Source of the DNA: Saccharothrix sp. NRRL B-16314
Lineage (GTDB): Bacteria > Actinomycetota > Actinomycetes > Mycobacteriales > Pseudonocardiaceae
Direction of reading: 5' to 3'
Length of the DNA stretch: 64,000 nt
Assembly: GCF_000716595.1 (NCBI RefSeq)
Contig: NZ_JNXC01000012.1
Coordinates: 62,001-126,000, forward strand
The notes under the pieces were generated by a model that saw only the letters and a list, made by a program, of their open reading frames with translations, did not search any database and was not told where the DNA came from. Positions 1-8,557 of the stretch are shown in pieces. Each line of letters begins with the position of its first letter. Within the stretch, counting starts at the first letter, position 1. A program made the position numbers and the translations under genes.

Positions 1-236
1 CGACCGGTGCGGCGCGGGTGGTGCGGGACGGCACGGGCAAGGCGGGGGTGTACCGGGACGAGGCGGGCGTCGTGCACGGCGTGTCGTTGCGCTGCACGCA
101 CTTGGGCTGCATGGTCCGGTTCAACGAGGCCGAGCGCAGCTGGGACTGCCCGTGCCACGGCTCGCGGTTCGACGTGGACGGTTCCGTGCTCGAAGGCCCC
201 GCGACCAAGCCCCTGCCCCGGCGTGACCCGGCCTGA
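1..236 (+). CDS. Rieske 2Fe-2S domain, C-terminal end of an oxidoreductase (partial)
   Basis: Only the last ~78 codons lie in the window; the frame is open to the left edge (in frame from base 3). The text contains CTHLGC followed by CPCHGSRF, the paired Cys/His motifs that ligate a Rieske [2Fe-2S] cluster, then the usual ending with GPA..PLP. In actinobacteria this exact arrangement is common as the C-terminal domain of FAD-dependent GlpD/DadA-like oxidoreductases, so the missing part is probably a flavin domain (inference). The stop TGA at 234-236 overlaps the ATG of the next gene, which suggests co-translation. A free-standing Rieske ferredoxin is the alternative. Confidence 0.85.
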   Translation, partial: TGAARVVRDGTGKAGVYRDEAGVVHGVSLRCTHLGCMVRFNEAERSWDCPCHGSRFDVDGSVLEGPATKPLPRRDPA

Positions 237-1309
237 TGACCGTGGGCGTCGAGGAGGAGTTCCTCCTCGTGGACCCGTCGACCCGCCGTCCGGTGGCACG
301 CGCCGGTGACGTCCTGGCCCGCGTGCGCGGTCTGCCGCCGGGCGCGCAGGTCCACCGTGAGCTGAGCTGCGCGCAGGTGGAGTTTGCCAGCGGTGTGTGC
401 GCGGACCTGGACGAGTTGCGCGACCAGCTGGTGACGGGCCGCCGCGTGCTGGCCGACGCCGCCCACGCCGAAGGGCTGAAGCTGATCCCGTCGGGCGCAC
501 CGGTGCTCGCCGACCCGGACCCGAGGCTGAGCCCGGGGGAGAGGTTCGAGCGGATCGACGCGATGTACCGCGGCCAGGTGGACGACTACCAGTGCTGCGG
601 CTGCCACGTGCACGTCGGCGTGCCGGACCGGGAGACGGCGGTCCGGGTGGTCAACCACCTGCGGCCGTGGCTGCCGACGCTGGTGGCGCTGGGCGCGAAC
701 TCGCCGTTCGACCGGGGGAGGGACACCGGGTACGCGAGCTGGCGGCTGATCGACCAGGCGGGGTTCCCGGGTTCCGGCGTGCCGCCGTTCTTCCGCACGG
801 CCGCCGACCACGACGTCCGCGTGGGAGAGCTGGTGGCCTGCGGCGCTCTGGTCGACGCGACCATGACGTTCTGGCTGGCCCGGCCGTCACCGCGGTACCC
901 GACGGTCGAGGTCCGGGCCGCCGACACCGCCGCGACGGTGGACGACGCCGTGCTCCAGGCCGGTCTGACGAGAGCGCTCGTGGACACCGCACTCGCCGGG
1001 GGCGCCGCACCGGAACCGGACGACCAGGTGCTGGCGGCGGCGGTGTGGTCGGCCGCCCGCTACGGGTCGACCGGTCCGGGCGTGGACCCGCTCGCCGCGC
1101 GCCAGGTGCCCGCGGTCGAGTTGGTGGAGGCGTTGCTGGAGCACGTGTCCGACGCGCTCGGCGACGACCGCGAGCCGATCCGGGAACTGCTGCGGGGCGT
1201 TCTGGAGAACGGGACGGGCGCACAGCGGCAGCGCCGGGCCGGATCACCGGAAGCCGCGGTCGACCTGCTCGCGTGCACTGGCCGCGGAACGGGTAGTCCA
1301 CCGTCATGA
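236..1309 (+). CDS. Carboxylate-amine ligase, YbdK / glutamate-cysteine ligase type 2 family
   Basis: The 357-residue product begins VGVEEEFLLVDP, the glutamate-rich ATP-grasp-like signature of the GCS2 family, and has CCGCHVHVGVPD near residue 120 and the GANSPF motif near residue 160. These enzymes join a carboxylate to an amine (weak gamma-glutamylcysteine ligase activity is known for E. coli YbdK); the true substrate is usually unknown. Length is close to the family norm of about 370. The ATG overlaps the upstream stop by one base and the 3' end overlaps the next ATG (ATGA), so the three genes form one translationally coupled unit. Confidence 0.88.
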   Translation: MTVGVEEEFLLVDPSTRRPVARAGDVLARVRGLPPGAQVHRELSCAQVEFASGVCADLDELRDQLVTGRRVLADAAHAEGLKLIPSGAPVLADPDPRLSPGERFERIDAMYRGQVDDYQCCGCHVHVGVPDRETAVRVVNHLRPWLPTLVALGANSPFDRGRDTGYASWRLIDQAGFPGSGVPPFFRTAADHDVRVGELVACGALVDATMTFWLARPSPRYPTVEVRAADTAATVDDAVLQAGLTRALVDTALAGGAAPEPDDQVLAAAVWSAARYGSTGPGVDPLAARQVPAVELVEALLEHVSDALGDDREPIRELLRGVLENGTGAQRQRRAGSPEAAVDLLACTGRGTGSPPS

Positions 1310-2301
1310 CCACTGCGGATCAGGCCGTCGACCAAGCCGTGCTGCCCACACCGCGCGGACCTCTGTCCGCCGCCGTCGTCGAAGCCCTGCGCGCCGGACC
1401 GCCGGCCGACCTGCCGACGCACGTGTCGGCCGACCCGTACGGAGAGGACCTGCAACTGGCCCTGCACCTCTGCTACGAGCTGCACTACCAGGGCTTCACG
1501 GGCGTGTCGGACGAGTGGGAGTGGAACCCGGAGCTGCTGAGGTTCCGCGCCGACCTGGAACAGCTGTTCCTCGACGCGCTGCGCTACGACGTGCCCGGCG
1601 GCACGGACGTCGGCGAGGTGCTGGACGGGCTGCTGGTCGAGCCGGTCGACGCCGTCGGCGTGAGCCACTACCTGCGCGACCAGGGGGAGTGGTGGCAGAT
1701 GCGCGAGTACCTGGCGTTGCGCTCGGTCTACCACCTCAAGGAGGCCGACCCGCACGCGTGGGTGATCCCGCGCCTGCGCGGCCGGGCCAAGGCGGCGCTG
1801 GTGGCGGTGGAGTTCGACGAGTTCGGCGGCGGTCGCGGTGACCGGATGCACTCGCAGCTGTTCGCGGACCTGCTCGTCGGCGCCGGTCTGGACGACGGCT
1901 ACCTGCGGTACCTGGAGCACGCGCCCGCCGTGATGGTGGCGACGGTCAACCTGATGTCGTTGTGCGGCCTGCACCGGTCGCTGCGCGGCTCCCTGGTGGG
2001 CCACTTCGCCGCCGCCGAGATCACCACCGCGCCCAGCGCGGCGCGGATGGCGAAGGCGTTGGAGCGGATGGGCGCGCACCCGGACTGCGTCGAGTTCTTC
2101 ACCGAGCACATCGAGGCCGACGCGGTGCACGAGCAGGTGATGCGGCGGGACGTGATCGGCGACCTGCTGGCCCGTGAGCCTGCGCTCGCCGAGTCGGTGG
2201 TCTTCGGCGTGCAGGCCACGGAGCTGCTGGAAGAACGGCTCGGCGCACACCTGCTGAGCGCGTGGACCGAGGGCCGGTCGGCGTTGCTCCGGCCGCTGTA
2301 G
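1306..2301 (+). CDS. Iron-containing redox enzyme, haem-oxygenase-like fold
   Basis: 331 residues. The sequence has the all-alpha HO-like diiron/redox family pattern: CYELHYQGF near residue 50, WEWNPELL after it, and DEFGGGRGDRMHSQLF near residue 170, where His and acidic residues would ligand iron. Relatives include CADD-like and SznF-type oxidases that act on small nitrogen compounds, but many members have no assigned substrate. Start ATG at 1306 overlaps the stop of the ligase, so it probably works with that enzyme, perhaps oxidising its product (inference). The next gene is on the opposite strand. Confidence 0.85.
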   Translation: MTTADQAVDQAVLPTPRGPLSAAVVEALRAGPPADLPTHVSADPYGEDLQLALHLCYELHYQGFTGVSDEWEWNPELLRFRADLEQLFLDALRYDVPGGTDVGEVLDGLLVEPVDAVGVSHYLRDQGEWWQMREYLALRSVYHLKEADPHAWVIPRLRGRAKAALVAVEFDEFGGGRGDRMHSQLFADLLVGAGLDDGYLRYLEHAPAVMVATVNLMSLCGLHRSLRGSLVGHFAAAEITTAPSAARMAKALERMGAHPDCVEFFTEHIEADAVHEQVMRRDVIGDLLAREPALAESVVFGVQATELLEERLGAHLLSAWTEGRSALLRPL

Positions 2302-2337
2302 GGCCTGTTGTAGAACCCCGGGCGGGCAGGTGTTTCG

Positions 2338-2529
2338 TCAACGACGTTTGCGATGACTGGTGTCGCACAACGGGTAGCGCTTGCTACGGCGGCACGCGCA
2401 CACCGCGACGACGAACCGGTCCGAGCACACCACCGTCCCGTCGTCCAGCCGCAGCTCGACCGGCCCTTCCACCAGGACCGGTCCGCCGGGCACGACCGTC
2501 ACCACCCGGGCGTCACGCGGCGTCGGCAC
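2338..2529 (-). CDS. CDGSH-type iron-sulfur protein
   Basis: A 63-residue protein ending in the three-Cys one-His CDGSH cluster motif: Cys44, Cys46, Cys55 and His59 (CACRRSKRYPLCDTSH). MitoNEET-family proteins bind a redox-active [2Fe-2S] cluster with these ligands. In this copy the usual Gly of CDGSH is Thr. It starts with GTG at 2529 and overlaps the end of the methyltransferase gene by 17 bases, so it is translationally coupled to it. Such pairing with a HemK-like methyltransferase is common in actinobacteria; its cellular role is not known. Confidence 0.85.
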   Translation of the reverse strand: MPTPRDARVVTVVPGGPVLVEGPVELRLDDGTVVCSDRFVVAVCACRRSKRYPLCDTSHRKRR

Positions 2530-3160
2530 GGATCACCACCAGCTCCTCGTGCGCCTGGCCGTCCTCGATGAGCTCGCGCCGGGCCAGCCACCGGGCACGT
2601 TGCCGCATCACCGGTCCGAACGGGACGGTGCGACGGGCCACGACCGACGCCTTCAGCCCACCGCCGCGCAGCTGCCGCAGGGTCACGTCCGAATCGCACA
2701 ACGTCGAGTGCACGATCAGCCCCATCCCCTTGGGCGCCAACAAGAGCGGCATCACGGCGCACAGCCGGTCCAGCACGGCACGTCCGCGCGGTCCCGCGTC
2801 CCAGGCCCGTGCGGGTCCTCGTCCGGGCAGGGCAGGGCTCGGCACGTACGGCGGGTTGGCCGTGACGACGTCGAACTCGCCGGTGCCGACCAGGTCGCCG
2901 AAGTCGCCTCGCCGCACGCGCACAGGCAGCCCGCGCAACCGGGCGTTGACCCAGGCGGCGGCCACCGCGCGGCGGCCCAGGTCGACCGCGGTCACCTCAC
3001 CCGCGCCGGCCTGGCCCGCGGCGACCGCCAACGCGCCGGTGCCGGTGCAGATGTCCAGCACCCGCCCGCCACGCGGCATGCCCGCGCCTGCCAACGCCTC
3101 GGCGATCAGCCAGGTGTCCTCTTGGGGCCGGTACACGCCCGGCGGTCTCCACAACCACAT
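2513..3160 (-). CDS. HemK2/MTQ2-like class I SAM-dependent methyltransferase
   Basis: 215 residues from the ATG at 3160. SAM motif I is VLDICTGTGALAVAA near residue 40 and motif IV is NPPYVPSPA near residue 105; NPPY is typical of methyltransferases that act on a Gln/Asn amide or an exocyclic amine. The overall length and the PQEDTWLIAEAL opening match the short HemK2/PrmC-like family, which methylates release factors or other proteins. An upstream in-frame extension to 3460 exists but runs antisense through the divergent hydrolase gene and is not supported. The stop overlaps the CDGSH gene. Confidence 0.85.
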   Translation of the reverse strand: MWLWRPPGVYRPQEDTWLIAEALAGAGMPRGGRVLDICTGTGALAVAAGQAGAGEVTAVDLGRRAVAAAWVNARLRGLPVRVRRGDFGDLVGTGEFDVVTANPPYVPSPALPGRGPARAWDAGPRGRAVLDRLCAVMPLLLAPKGMGLIVHSTLCDSDVTLRQLRGGGLKASVVARRTVPFGPVMRQRARWLARRELIEDGQAHEELVVIRADAA

Positions 3161-3260
3161 GGTCTCTGGTTCCCTCGGTTCCCGGCGGCAAACGCCGAGT
3201 CGGATCGGAATGGACCGCCCCGAACGGGGAACCCTGCTACTCCCTGACCGGGAGGTGGGG

Positions 3261-4025
3261 ATGGGCGTGCTGGAGGCGGTCCGCGCGGCGGCCCGTGAAC
3301 AGGTGCTGGTGGCGATGATGCTCGGCATCCCCCGCCTGCTGGGCGATCCGGCGTGGCGTGCCGCCGAACCGGACGAAGGTCGTGGCCTCGGTGTGGTGCT
3401 GGTGCCGGGGTTCGGGTTCGGTGACCGGAGCCTGCAGCTCACGGCAACGTGGTTGCGCAAGCGCGGTTACGCGCCCATCGGTGCGCGGATCGGCCTGAAC
3501 GTCGGGTGCACGACCCGGTTGCTCGACCGCCTGGAACGCCGGGTGGAGGCGCACGTCGAGGCGACGGGCGGCAAGGTGGTGCTGTTCGGGCAGAGCCGCG
3601 GTGGCGGGCTGTGCCGCCTCCTCGCCGTGCGCCGACCCGAGTTGGTGCGCGGCCTGGTGATGCTCGCCAGCCCGGTGCTGGACCAGTTGGGCGCGCACCC
3701 CAGCGTGATGAGGGTGGCGCGGACGTTGGCCCGCCTGTCGTCGGCGGGCGTTCCGGGCCTGCTGGACGAGGACTGCTTCGCGGGCCTGTGCTACTCCACA
3801 AACTCCTCGGTCATGGGCCGGCCGCTGGAGGTGCCCGCGATCGCGGTGTTCTCCCGCAACGACGCCATCGCGCCGTGGGAGCTGTGCGCGGACCCGTGCG
3901 CGGATTGCGTGGAGGTGGCCAGCAGCCACACCGGCATGGGCCTCGACCCCGAGGTGTACCGGCTGCTCGCCCCCCGTCTGGCGGCTTGGGCGCGGCCCGC
4001 TCATCCCGTCCCCGTCACCGGTTGA
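3261..4025 (+). CDS. Alpha/beta hydrolase (lipase/esterase-like)
   Basis: 254 residues from the ATG at 3261, chosen because GGAGG at 3251-3255 sits five bases upstream; an ATG at 3210 has no good ribosome site. The fold shows a GFGFGDRS oxyanion-type loop, the nucleophile elbow GQSRGG with Ser112, an acid candidate in SRNDAIAPW and a His in SSHTGMG, so the catalytic triad appears complete. Similar actinobacterial proteins are called lipases or triacylglycerol-lipase-like hydrolases; the substrate is unknown. No signal peptide is visible, so it is probably cytoplasmic. It is divergent from the methyltransferase gene, with about 100 bases between the starts. Confidence 0.8.
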   Translation: MGVLEAVRAAAREQVLVAMMLGIPRLLGDPAWRAAEPDEGRGLGVVLVPGFGFGDRSLQLTATWLRKRGYAPIGARIGLNVGCTTRLLDRLERRVEAHVEATGGKVVLFGQSRGGGLCRLLAVRRPELVRGLVMLASPVLDQLGAHPSVMRVARTLARLSSAGVPGLLDEDCFAGLCYSTNSSVMGRPLEVPAIAVFSRNDAIAPWELCADPCADCVEVASSHTGMGLDPEVYRLLAPRLAAWARPAHPVPVTG

Positions 4026-4125
4026 GGGCCACCCCAGCGGGTGATCCACACCGCTGTTTGACCAGTGGTCCCTATTTCTTCAGTGTTGACTAATTCTTAT
4101 CCCTTCCCGAACGTTCGTTGATCAT

Positions 4126-4141
4126 TCACTCGATCGAGTGA
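4126..4141. promoter_or_regulatory. 16-bp perfect palindrome upstream of the secreted nuclease
   Basis: TCACTCGATCGAGTGA is a perfect inverted repeat 69 bases before the nuclease GTG. It lies in the relatively AT-rich gap 4026-4209, just after a TTGAC-like element at 4086. Its symmetry and position suggest an operator for a dimeric repressor; the regulator is unknown. Confidence 0.5.
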
Positions 4142-4209
4142 TCTTTCATGGGATCCTGCCAAGGTGCGGCCCACCCTGCGCCGCCGCGCCCGGGAGGAGA
4201 CACCCAATC

Positions 4210-5370
4210 GTGCGACCCCTGCTGAATCCGCTCGCTGTTGTCGTTTCCGTCGTCGCCATCGCGGCGGCCCTGCTCATCCCCACCGCCGCCGCTGCCACGC
4301 CGATCACGGTGGCCCAGGCCATCGGCCAGCAGACCGGCGCGTCCGCCACCGTGCGCGGCTACGTCGTCGGGCAGCCCACCGCCACCAACACCGTGGTGCG
4401 GTCGAACTTCCCGTCCGACTACGCGCTGGCGCTGGCCGACACGCCCACCCAGACCAGCACCAGCCAGATGCTGTACGTGCAGATCACGTCGGCGATCCGC
4501 GCACAGTGGGGCCTGCGGACCAACCCGGGCCTGCTCGGCGCGCGGATCGACGTGACCGGTCCCCTGGGCGCGTACTTCTCGCACCCGGGCCTGACGTCGC
4601 CGACCGCGTTCGCCCACGCCGGCACGTCGCCGACCACGACGACCACCGTCACGACCACGACGAGTGCCGGCGGCGGCGACTACGACACCACGTACTACCG
4701 CAACGCCATCGGCAAGACCGGGGCGTCGTTGAAGACGGCGTTGAACGGGATCATCCGCACCAACACCAAGCTGTCGTACGACCAGGTGTGGAACGCGTTG
4801 AAGGCCACCGACCAGGACCCGAACAACAGCGCCAACGTGATCCTGCTGTACTCGGGGCGCTCGCAGAGCAAGACCCTCAACGGCGGTGACCCGAACGACT
4901 GGAACCGCGAGCACGTCTGGGCCAAGTCGCACGGCGACTTCGGCACGGCGACCGGTCCGGGCACCGACATCCACCACCTGCGTCCGACGGACGTGTCGGT
5001 GAACGCGGAGCGCGGGAACAAGGACTTCGACATGGGTGGTTCGCCGGTCGGCGAGGCGCCCGGCAACTACACCGACGCCGACTCGTGGGAGCCGCGCAAC
5101 GCGGTGAAGGGCGACGTCGCCCGGATGCTGTTCTACATGGCCGTGCGGTACGAGGGCGGCGACGGCTACGTGAACCTGGAGATGAACAACAACGTCAACA
5201 ACGGCACGGCGCCGTACCACGGCCGGCTGTCGGTGTTGCTCCAGTGGAACGCGCAGGACCCGCCGGACGCGTTCGAGAAGCGCCGCAACCAGGTCATCTA
5301 CGACACGTACCAGCACAACCGGAACCCGTTCGTCGACCACCCCGAGTGGGCCGGCTCGATCTGGGGCTAG
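4210..5370 (+). CDS. Secreted endonuclease I (EndA/NucM-type) with N-terminal OB-like domain
   Basis: 386 residues from GTG 4210, preceded by GGGAGGAGA at 4192-4200. Residues 1-29 form a signal peptide ending in AAAA. Residues ~31-135 look like the OB-fold-like module often fused to bacterial extracellular nucleases. A Thr-rich linker covers ~138-155. Residues ~157-386 are an endonuclease I domain with DWNREHVWAKSHG; His235 is the expected ββα-metal catalytic base. The enzyme should be exported and cleave DNA (and RNA) non-specifically, for nutrient use or matrix turnover. It stands alone, with a palindromic operator candidate upstream and a strong terminator downstream. Confidence 0.9.
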   Translation: MRPLLNPLAVVVSVVAIAAALLIPTAAAATPITVAQAIGQQTGASATVRGYVVGQPTATNTVVRSNFPSDYALALADTPTQTSTSQMLYVQITSAIRAQWGLRTNPGLLGARIDVTGPLGAYFSHPGLTSPTAFAHAGTSPTTTTTVTTTTSAGGGDYDTTYYRNAIGKTGASLKTALNGIIRTNTKLSYDQVWNALKATDQDPNNSANVILLYSGRSQSKTLNGGDPNDWNREHVWAKSHGDFGTATGPGTDIHHLRPTDVSVNAERGNKDFDMGGSPVGEAPGNYTDADSWEPRNAVKGDVARMLFYMAVRYEGGDGYVNLEMNNNVNNGTAPYHGRLSVLLQWNAQDPPDAFEKRRNQVIYDTYQHNRNPFVDHPEWAGSIWG

Positions 5371-5410
5371 ACCCCGCGAGGCTCGCCGGAACGCCTGCCC
5401 CTGCCGTGGA

Positions 5411-5458
5411 ACGCCTGCCCCCCGCCGCTTCGTCAGCGGCCGGGGGCAGGCGTTTTTT
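5411..5458 (+). terminator. Rho-independent terminator after the nuclease gene
   Basis: A 12-bp perfect stem (5411-5422 with 5442-5453) encloses a second 6-bp hairpin (5424-5429 with 5435-5440) and is followed by TTTTTT. A direct repeat of the left arm, AACGCCTGCCC, also occurs about 20 bases upstream. Confidence 0.9.
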
Positions 5459-5506
5459 CGCGTCGACCGCGTCCCTGTCGTTGACTGCGAACGCAAGTTC
5501 TGTTCG

Positions 5507-5529
5507 ACTGAACACAACATCTGTTCAGT
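5507..5529. promoter_or_regulatory. Inverted repeat ACTGAACA-N7-TGTTCAGT (operator candidate)
   Basis: A perfect 8-bp inverted repeat with a 7-base spacer ends 12 bases before the ATG of the LLM flavoenzyme gene, so a bound dimer would block its promoter or ribosome access. The layout suits a TetR-family repressor, but no regulator gene lies beside it. Confidence 0.6.
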
Positions 5530-5541
5530 AGGGGGTCAGTC

Positions 5542-6414
5542 ATGAGGGTCGGGATCACCATCCTGCCGGAGTACCGCTGGGCCGAGGCGAAGCCGCGGTG
5601 GCAGGCGGCCGAGGCGTACGGGTTCGCCCACGCGTGGACGTTCGACCACCTCGGCTGGGGTTCGCTGGTCGACGGCACGTGGTTCGGCTCGGTGCCGACG
5701 TTGAGCGCGGCGGCGCAGGTGACCTCGCGGATCGAGCTGGGCTTCATGGTCGCGTCGCCGAACTTCCGCCACCCGGTGCCGTTCGCGAGGGACGTCACGG
5801 CGCTGGACGACCTGTCGGACGGCCGGTTGACGGTGGGCGTCGGCGCCGGGGGGTTGGGCGGGTACGACGTGGAGGTGTTCGGCAGGACGGCGCCGGTCAG
5901 CCGGTCGCGCCGCTTCACGGAGTTCGTGGAGCTGCTGGACGCGTTGCTGACGACGGGGCGGGTCGACTACTCCGGCGAGTACTTCACCGCGGTCGACGCC
6001 CGCAACGCGCCCGGTTGCGTGCAGCGCCCGCGGACGCCGTTCGTGGTGGCGGCGAACGGTCCGAAGGCGTTGGCCCTGGCGGCGCGGCTGGGCCAGGGTT
6101 GGGTGACCATCGGTTCCCACTACGACGCGCTGGACGGGTGGTGGAAGTCGGTGACGGAGTTGCCGGCGCGGTTCGACGACGCGCTGGCCGCCGAGTCCCG
6201 GCCGTCGGGGTCGGTCCGCAGGTTCCTCCAGACCGACGCCGCGCCGGTGTACTCCTTGTCGAGCATCGAGTGCTTCCGCGACTTCCTGGGTCGGGCGGAC
6301 GAGCTGGGTTTCACCGACGTGCTCGTGCCGTGGCCGCGGGACTCGGGTCCGTTCGCCGGTGACGAGGCGATCCTGGACACCGTCGCCGCCGACGTCCTGC
6401 CGACTCTCACCTGA
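5542..6414 (+). CDS. LLM-class flavin-dependent oxidoreductase
   Basis: 290 residues, a luciferase-like TIM-barrel. The text shows typical elements: TFDHLGWGSLVDGTWFG near residue 35, a GFMVASPNFRHPVPFARD stretch near residue 70, and GVGAGGLGGYD near residue 103. Members use FMNH2 or F420; actinobacterial copies are often F420-dependent, which cannot be settled here. RBS GGGGG at 5531-5535. The inverted repeat just upstream implies repression that is relieved by a ligand (inference). The 3' gap 6415-6477 holds a short GACGGTCCAGCCCC tandem repeat before the convergent decarboxylase gene. Confidence 0.85.
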   Translation: MRVGITILPEYRWAEAKPRWQAAEAYGFAHAWTFDHLGWGSLVDGTWFGSVPTLSAAAQVTSRIELGFMVASPNFRHPVPFARDVTALDDLSDGRLTVGVGAGGLGGYDVEVFGRTAPVSRSRRFTEFVELLDALLTTGRVDYSGEYFTAVDARNAPGCVQRPRTPFVVAANGPKALALAARLGQGWVTIGSHYDALDGWWKSVTELPARFDDALAAESRPSGSVRRFLQTDAAPVYSLSSIECFRDFLGRADELGFTDVLVPWPRDSGPFAGDEAILDTVAADVLPTLT

Positions 6415-6477
6415 CGGTCCAGCGCCGCGAATCCAGCCCCGACGGTCCAGCCCCGACGGTCCAGCCCTGACTAGGGG

Positions 6478-7848
6478 TCAGAGGCCGTCGCACGCGTCGG
6501 CGATCGCGCCGTAAATGGCGGCCAGGTCGGCGGGTCGGGTGCGCCAGTTGCTGAAGGCGGCGCGCAGGGCGGGCTGTCCGTTGTAGACGGTCGGGGTGAG
6601 GAAGGTCTCGCCGTGGGCGGCGATGCGGCGGGCGGCTTCGGCGACGCGTTCCGGGGTCGGCGAGTCGGCGAGCGTGAAGCACACGACGTTCAGCCGGACC
6701 GGTGCCAGGAGGCGCACGCCGGGTGTGTCCGCGAGGAGGTCGCCGAGCCGGCGGGCCAGGTCGACGCACCGCTCCACGATCCGGCGGTGGCCGTCCTGGC
6801 CGTGGGCGGTCAGCGTGAACCAGGCGGCGAGGGCGCGCAGGCGGCGGGAGTTCTCCGGGGTCAGGTGGACGAAGTCCGGGTTGCCGGTCGGCAGGCCGAG
6901 GTACGCGGCGGAGTTGCGGAAGACGTCCACCTGGAGGTCGCGCCGGCGGGTGAACTGGATGGCCGAGTCGTACGGCACGTTGAGCCACTTGTGCAGGTCG
7001 ACGCACACGGAGTCGGCCTCGTTCAGGCCGTCGACGAGGTGGGCGTGGTCGGGGGCGAGGGCTGCGAACCCGCCGAACGCGGCGTCGACGTGCAGCCAGA
7101 AGGGGTTTCGGGCCCTGAGTTCGAGGATGGCTCGGAGGTCGTCGAAGTCGACGGTGTTCACGGTGCCGGCGTTCGCGACGACGACGGCGGGTGTCCCGTC
7201 GAGTTCGGCGGCGAGCCGGGACACGTCGATCGCTTCCCGTCCGGGCAGGGTGGGCACCGGCCGCAGGCTGTCCCGACCGAGCCCGAGCATCGACAAGGCC
7301 TTGTAGACGCTGGAGTGCGGTGCGCCGGAGTACACCTTGACCGATCCGAGCGCGCCGACGCCGGCCTGCGCCACGGACACACCGGCCTGTTCACCGAGCC
7401 ATTCCCGGGCCAGTGCCAGGCCGACGAAGTTCGACATCGTCGCGCCGCTGACGAAGGCCCCGGAGTGCTCGTCGCCGAGTCCGAACATCGACGCGAGCCA
7501 GCGCACGGTCTCGCGTTCGAGGTCGGGCGCGGAGGACCCGTCCGACGCGGCGGGGTTCTGGTCGAAGGCGGTGGCGAGCCAGTCGCCGGCGATCGCCGCG
7601 GGGGTGCTGCCGCCGGTGACGAAACCGAGGTAGCGGGGACCGGCCGAGCCGGAGAAGCCGGGCGCCCAGCGGCGGGTGAACAGGTCCAGCGCGCCGTCGA
7701 AGCCCATCCCGGTCACGGGTAGCGCCAGGGGTTCGGGTGTCGTGGTGTCACCGCCGGGCACGACGGGGCGGGTGGGCAGGTCGGCCAGGATCGAGGCCGC
7801 GTAACGGGTCGTGGCGTCGAGCACGTCGTCCAGCACGTCGTCCAGCAC
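6478..7848 (-). CDS. PLP-dependent decarboxylase, aromatic-L-amino-acid / group II family
   Basis: 456 residues from GTG 7848; GGAG sits five bases upstream, and the longer frame to 8118 is low-quality text. PLP contacts are visible: APHSS with His178, HVDAAFGG with Asp255, and DLHKW with Lys287 as the Schiff-base lysine. The family removes CO2 from amino acids such as Trp, Tyr, DOPA, Glu or 2,4-diaminobutyrate; which one is not evident. The odd N-terminus VLDDVLDDVLD comes from a 12-base direct repeat around the start codon. Monocistronic on the minus strand, convergent with the LLM gene. Confidence 0.85.
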   Translation of the reverse strand: MLDDVLDDVLDATTRYAASILADLPTRPVVPGGDTTTPEPLALPVTGMGFDGALDLFTRRWAPGFSGSAGPRYLGFVTGGSTPAAIAGDWLATAFDQNPAASDGSSAPDLERETVRWLASMFGLGDEHSGAFVSGATMSNFVGLALAREWLGEQAGVSVAQAGVGALGSVKVYSGAPHSSVYKALSMLGLGRDSLRPVPTLPGREAIDVSRLAAELDGTPAVVVANAGTVNTVDFDDLRAILELRARNPFWLHVDAAFGGFAALAPDHAHLVDGLNEADSVCVDLHKWLNVPYDSAIQFTRRRDLQVDVFRNSAAYLGLPTGNPDFVHLTPENSRRLRALAAWFTLTAHGQDGHRRIVERCVDLARRLGDLLADTPGVRLLAPVRLNVVCFTLADSPTPERVAEAARRIAAHGETFLTPTVYNGQPALRAAFSNWRTRPADLAAIYGAIADACDGL

Positions 7849-8211
7849 GGTGTCTCCAGTCGAAGAAGGTGATCTTCGGACCCTAGGCAGGGCGGACCGT
7901 CGCTGTCCCGGTCCACTTCGGTGAAAGTGGACGTCCGGGGTGACGGCCTGGTGCTCCCGGGCTTGGTCACGCCTTGCAACCGGCCTTCGTCCCGACCGTG
8001 GGGGAGACGGGCGGGATGTCGCCCGAACTCGTGAATCGCGCCGGGGTGAAGGTCGTCGAAGACCACCCCGGCCAGGTGTGGCGTGACCGACCGGATGAAC
8101 TCTCGCGGTGGGGCGCAACCTGCCCGAGTGGTGTTCGGTTCGATCGCCACTTCTCGCTCTGGGTGACTGTTAGCTTGCGGACAGCAATGATTCCCAGGTG
8201 AGGAGGCGACC
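7849..8211. other. Intergenic region with a hairpin
   Basis: 363 bases between two divergent genes with no convincing gene. It contains a hairpin, GTCCACTT (7911-7918) pairing with AAGTGGAC (7925-7932) around a 6-base loop, about 65 bases upstream of the decarboxylase start; it may be an operator. A small frame at 7974-8201 has no recognisable family. Confidence 0.4.
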
Positions 8212-8514
8212 GTGAAACGCGTGTCCGGCGTGCTCGGTGGGCTGGCGTCCGCAGTCCTGCTGGCTTCGCCCGCCCCGGTGGCGCAGGCGGCGACCGGCCA
8301 GGTGGTGGTGTTCTCGGTCGAGATCGCTCCACTTGAGACCTACGAGAACCCCAAGGGCTGCAAGGCGCTCCCGGACGGCGCGCACGTGCTGTCGAACCTG
8401 ACCGACGGCCCCGTGACGATTTTCAGCGATCAGCTGTGCCTCGTGCCCCTGGTGACGGTGGAAGCGGGGTACGGCACGCACGTGCCGACGTTCGGCGCCG
8501 CGTTCCGAGCCTGA
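8212..8514 (+). CDS. Small secreted protein of unknown function
   Basis: 100 residues from GTG 8212 with RBS GAGGAGG ten bases upstream. Residues 1-27 are a signal peptide (charged start, Leu/Ala core, AQA cleavage). The mature ~73 residues contain two Cys (in GCKALP and QLCLVP) that could form one disulfide, and a NLTDGPVTIFSD segment. The overall look is like small extracellular actinobacterial proteins of the beta/gamma-crystallin or peptidase-inhibitor size class, but I do not recognise a family. The next gene starts 43 bases downstream, so they may share a transcript. Confidence 0.65.
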   Translation: MKRVSGVLGGLASAVLLASPAPVAQAATGQVVVFSVEIAPLETYENPKGCKALPDGAHVLSNLTDGPVTIFSDQLCLVPLVTVEAGYGTHVPTFGAAFRA

Positions 8515-8557
8515 TCCATGTGTGGAGTCCCCGAACCGATGAAGTGGAAAGGTGCAC

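Noticed and set aside
2262..3260. Long in-frame extension upstream of the hydrolase gene
   Set aside because: It runs antisense across the CDGSH and methyltransferase genes, has no family features, and a strong RBS supports ATG 3261.
6415..6477. GACGGTCCAGCCCC tandem repeats as a regulatory array
   Set aside because: Only three imperfect copies at a convergent gene end; no hairpin or function could be supported.
7974..8201. 75-codon plus-strand frame in the gap before the small secreted protein
   Set aside because: No RBS, no family, and mixed codon use.
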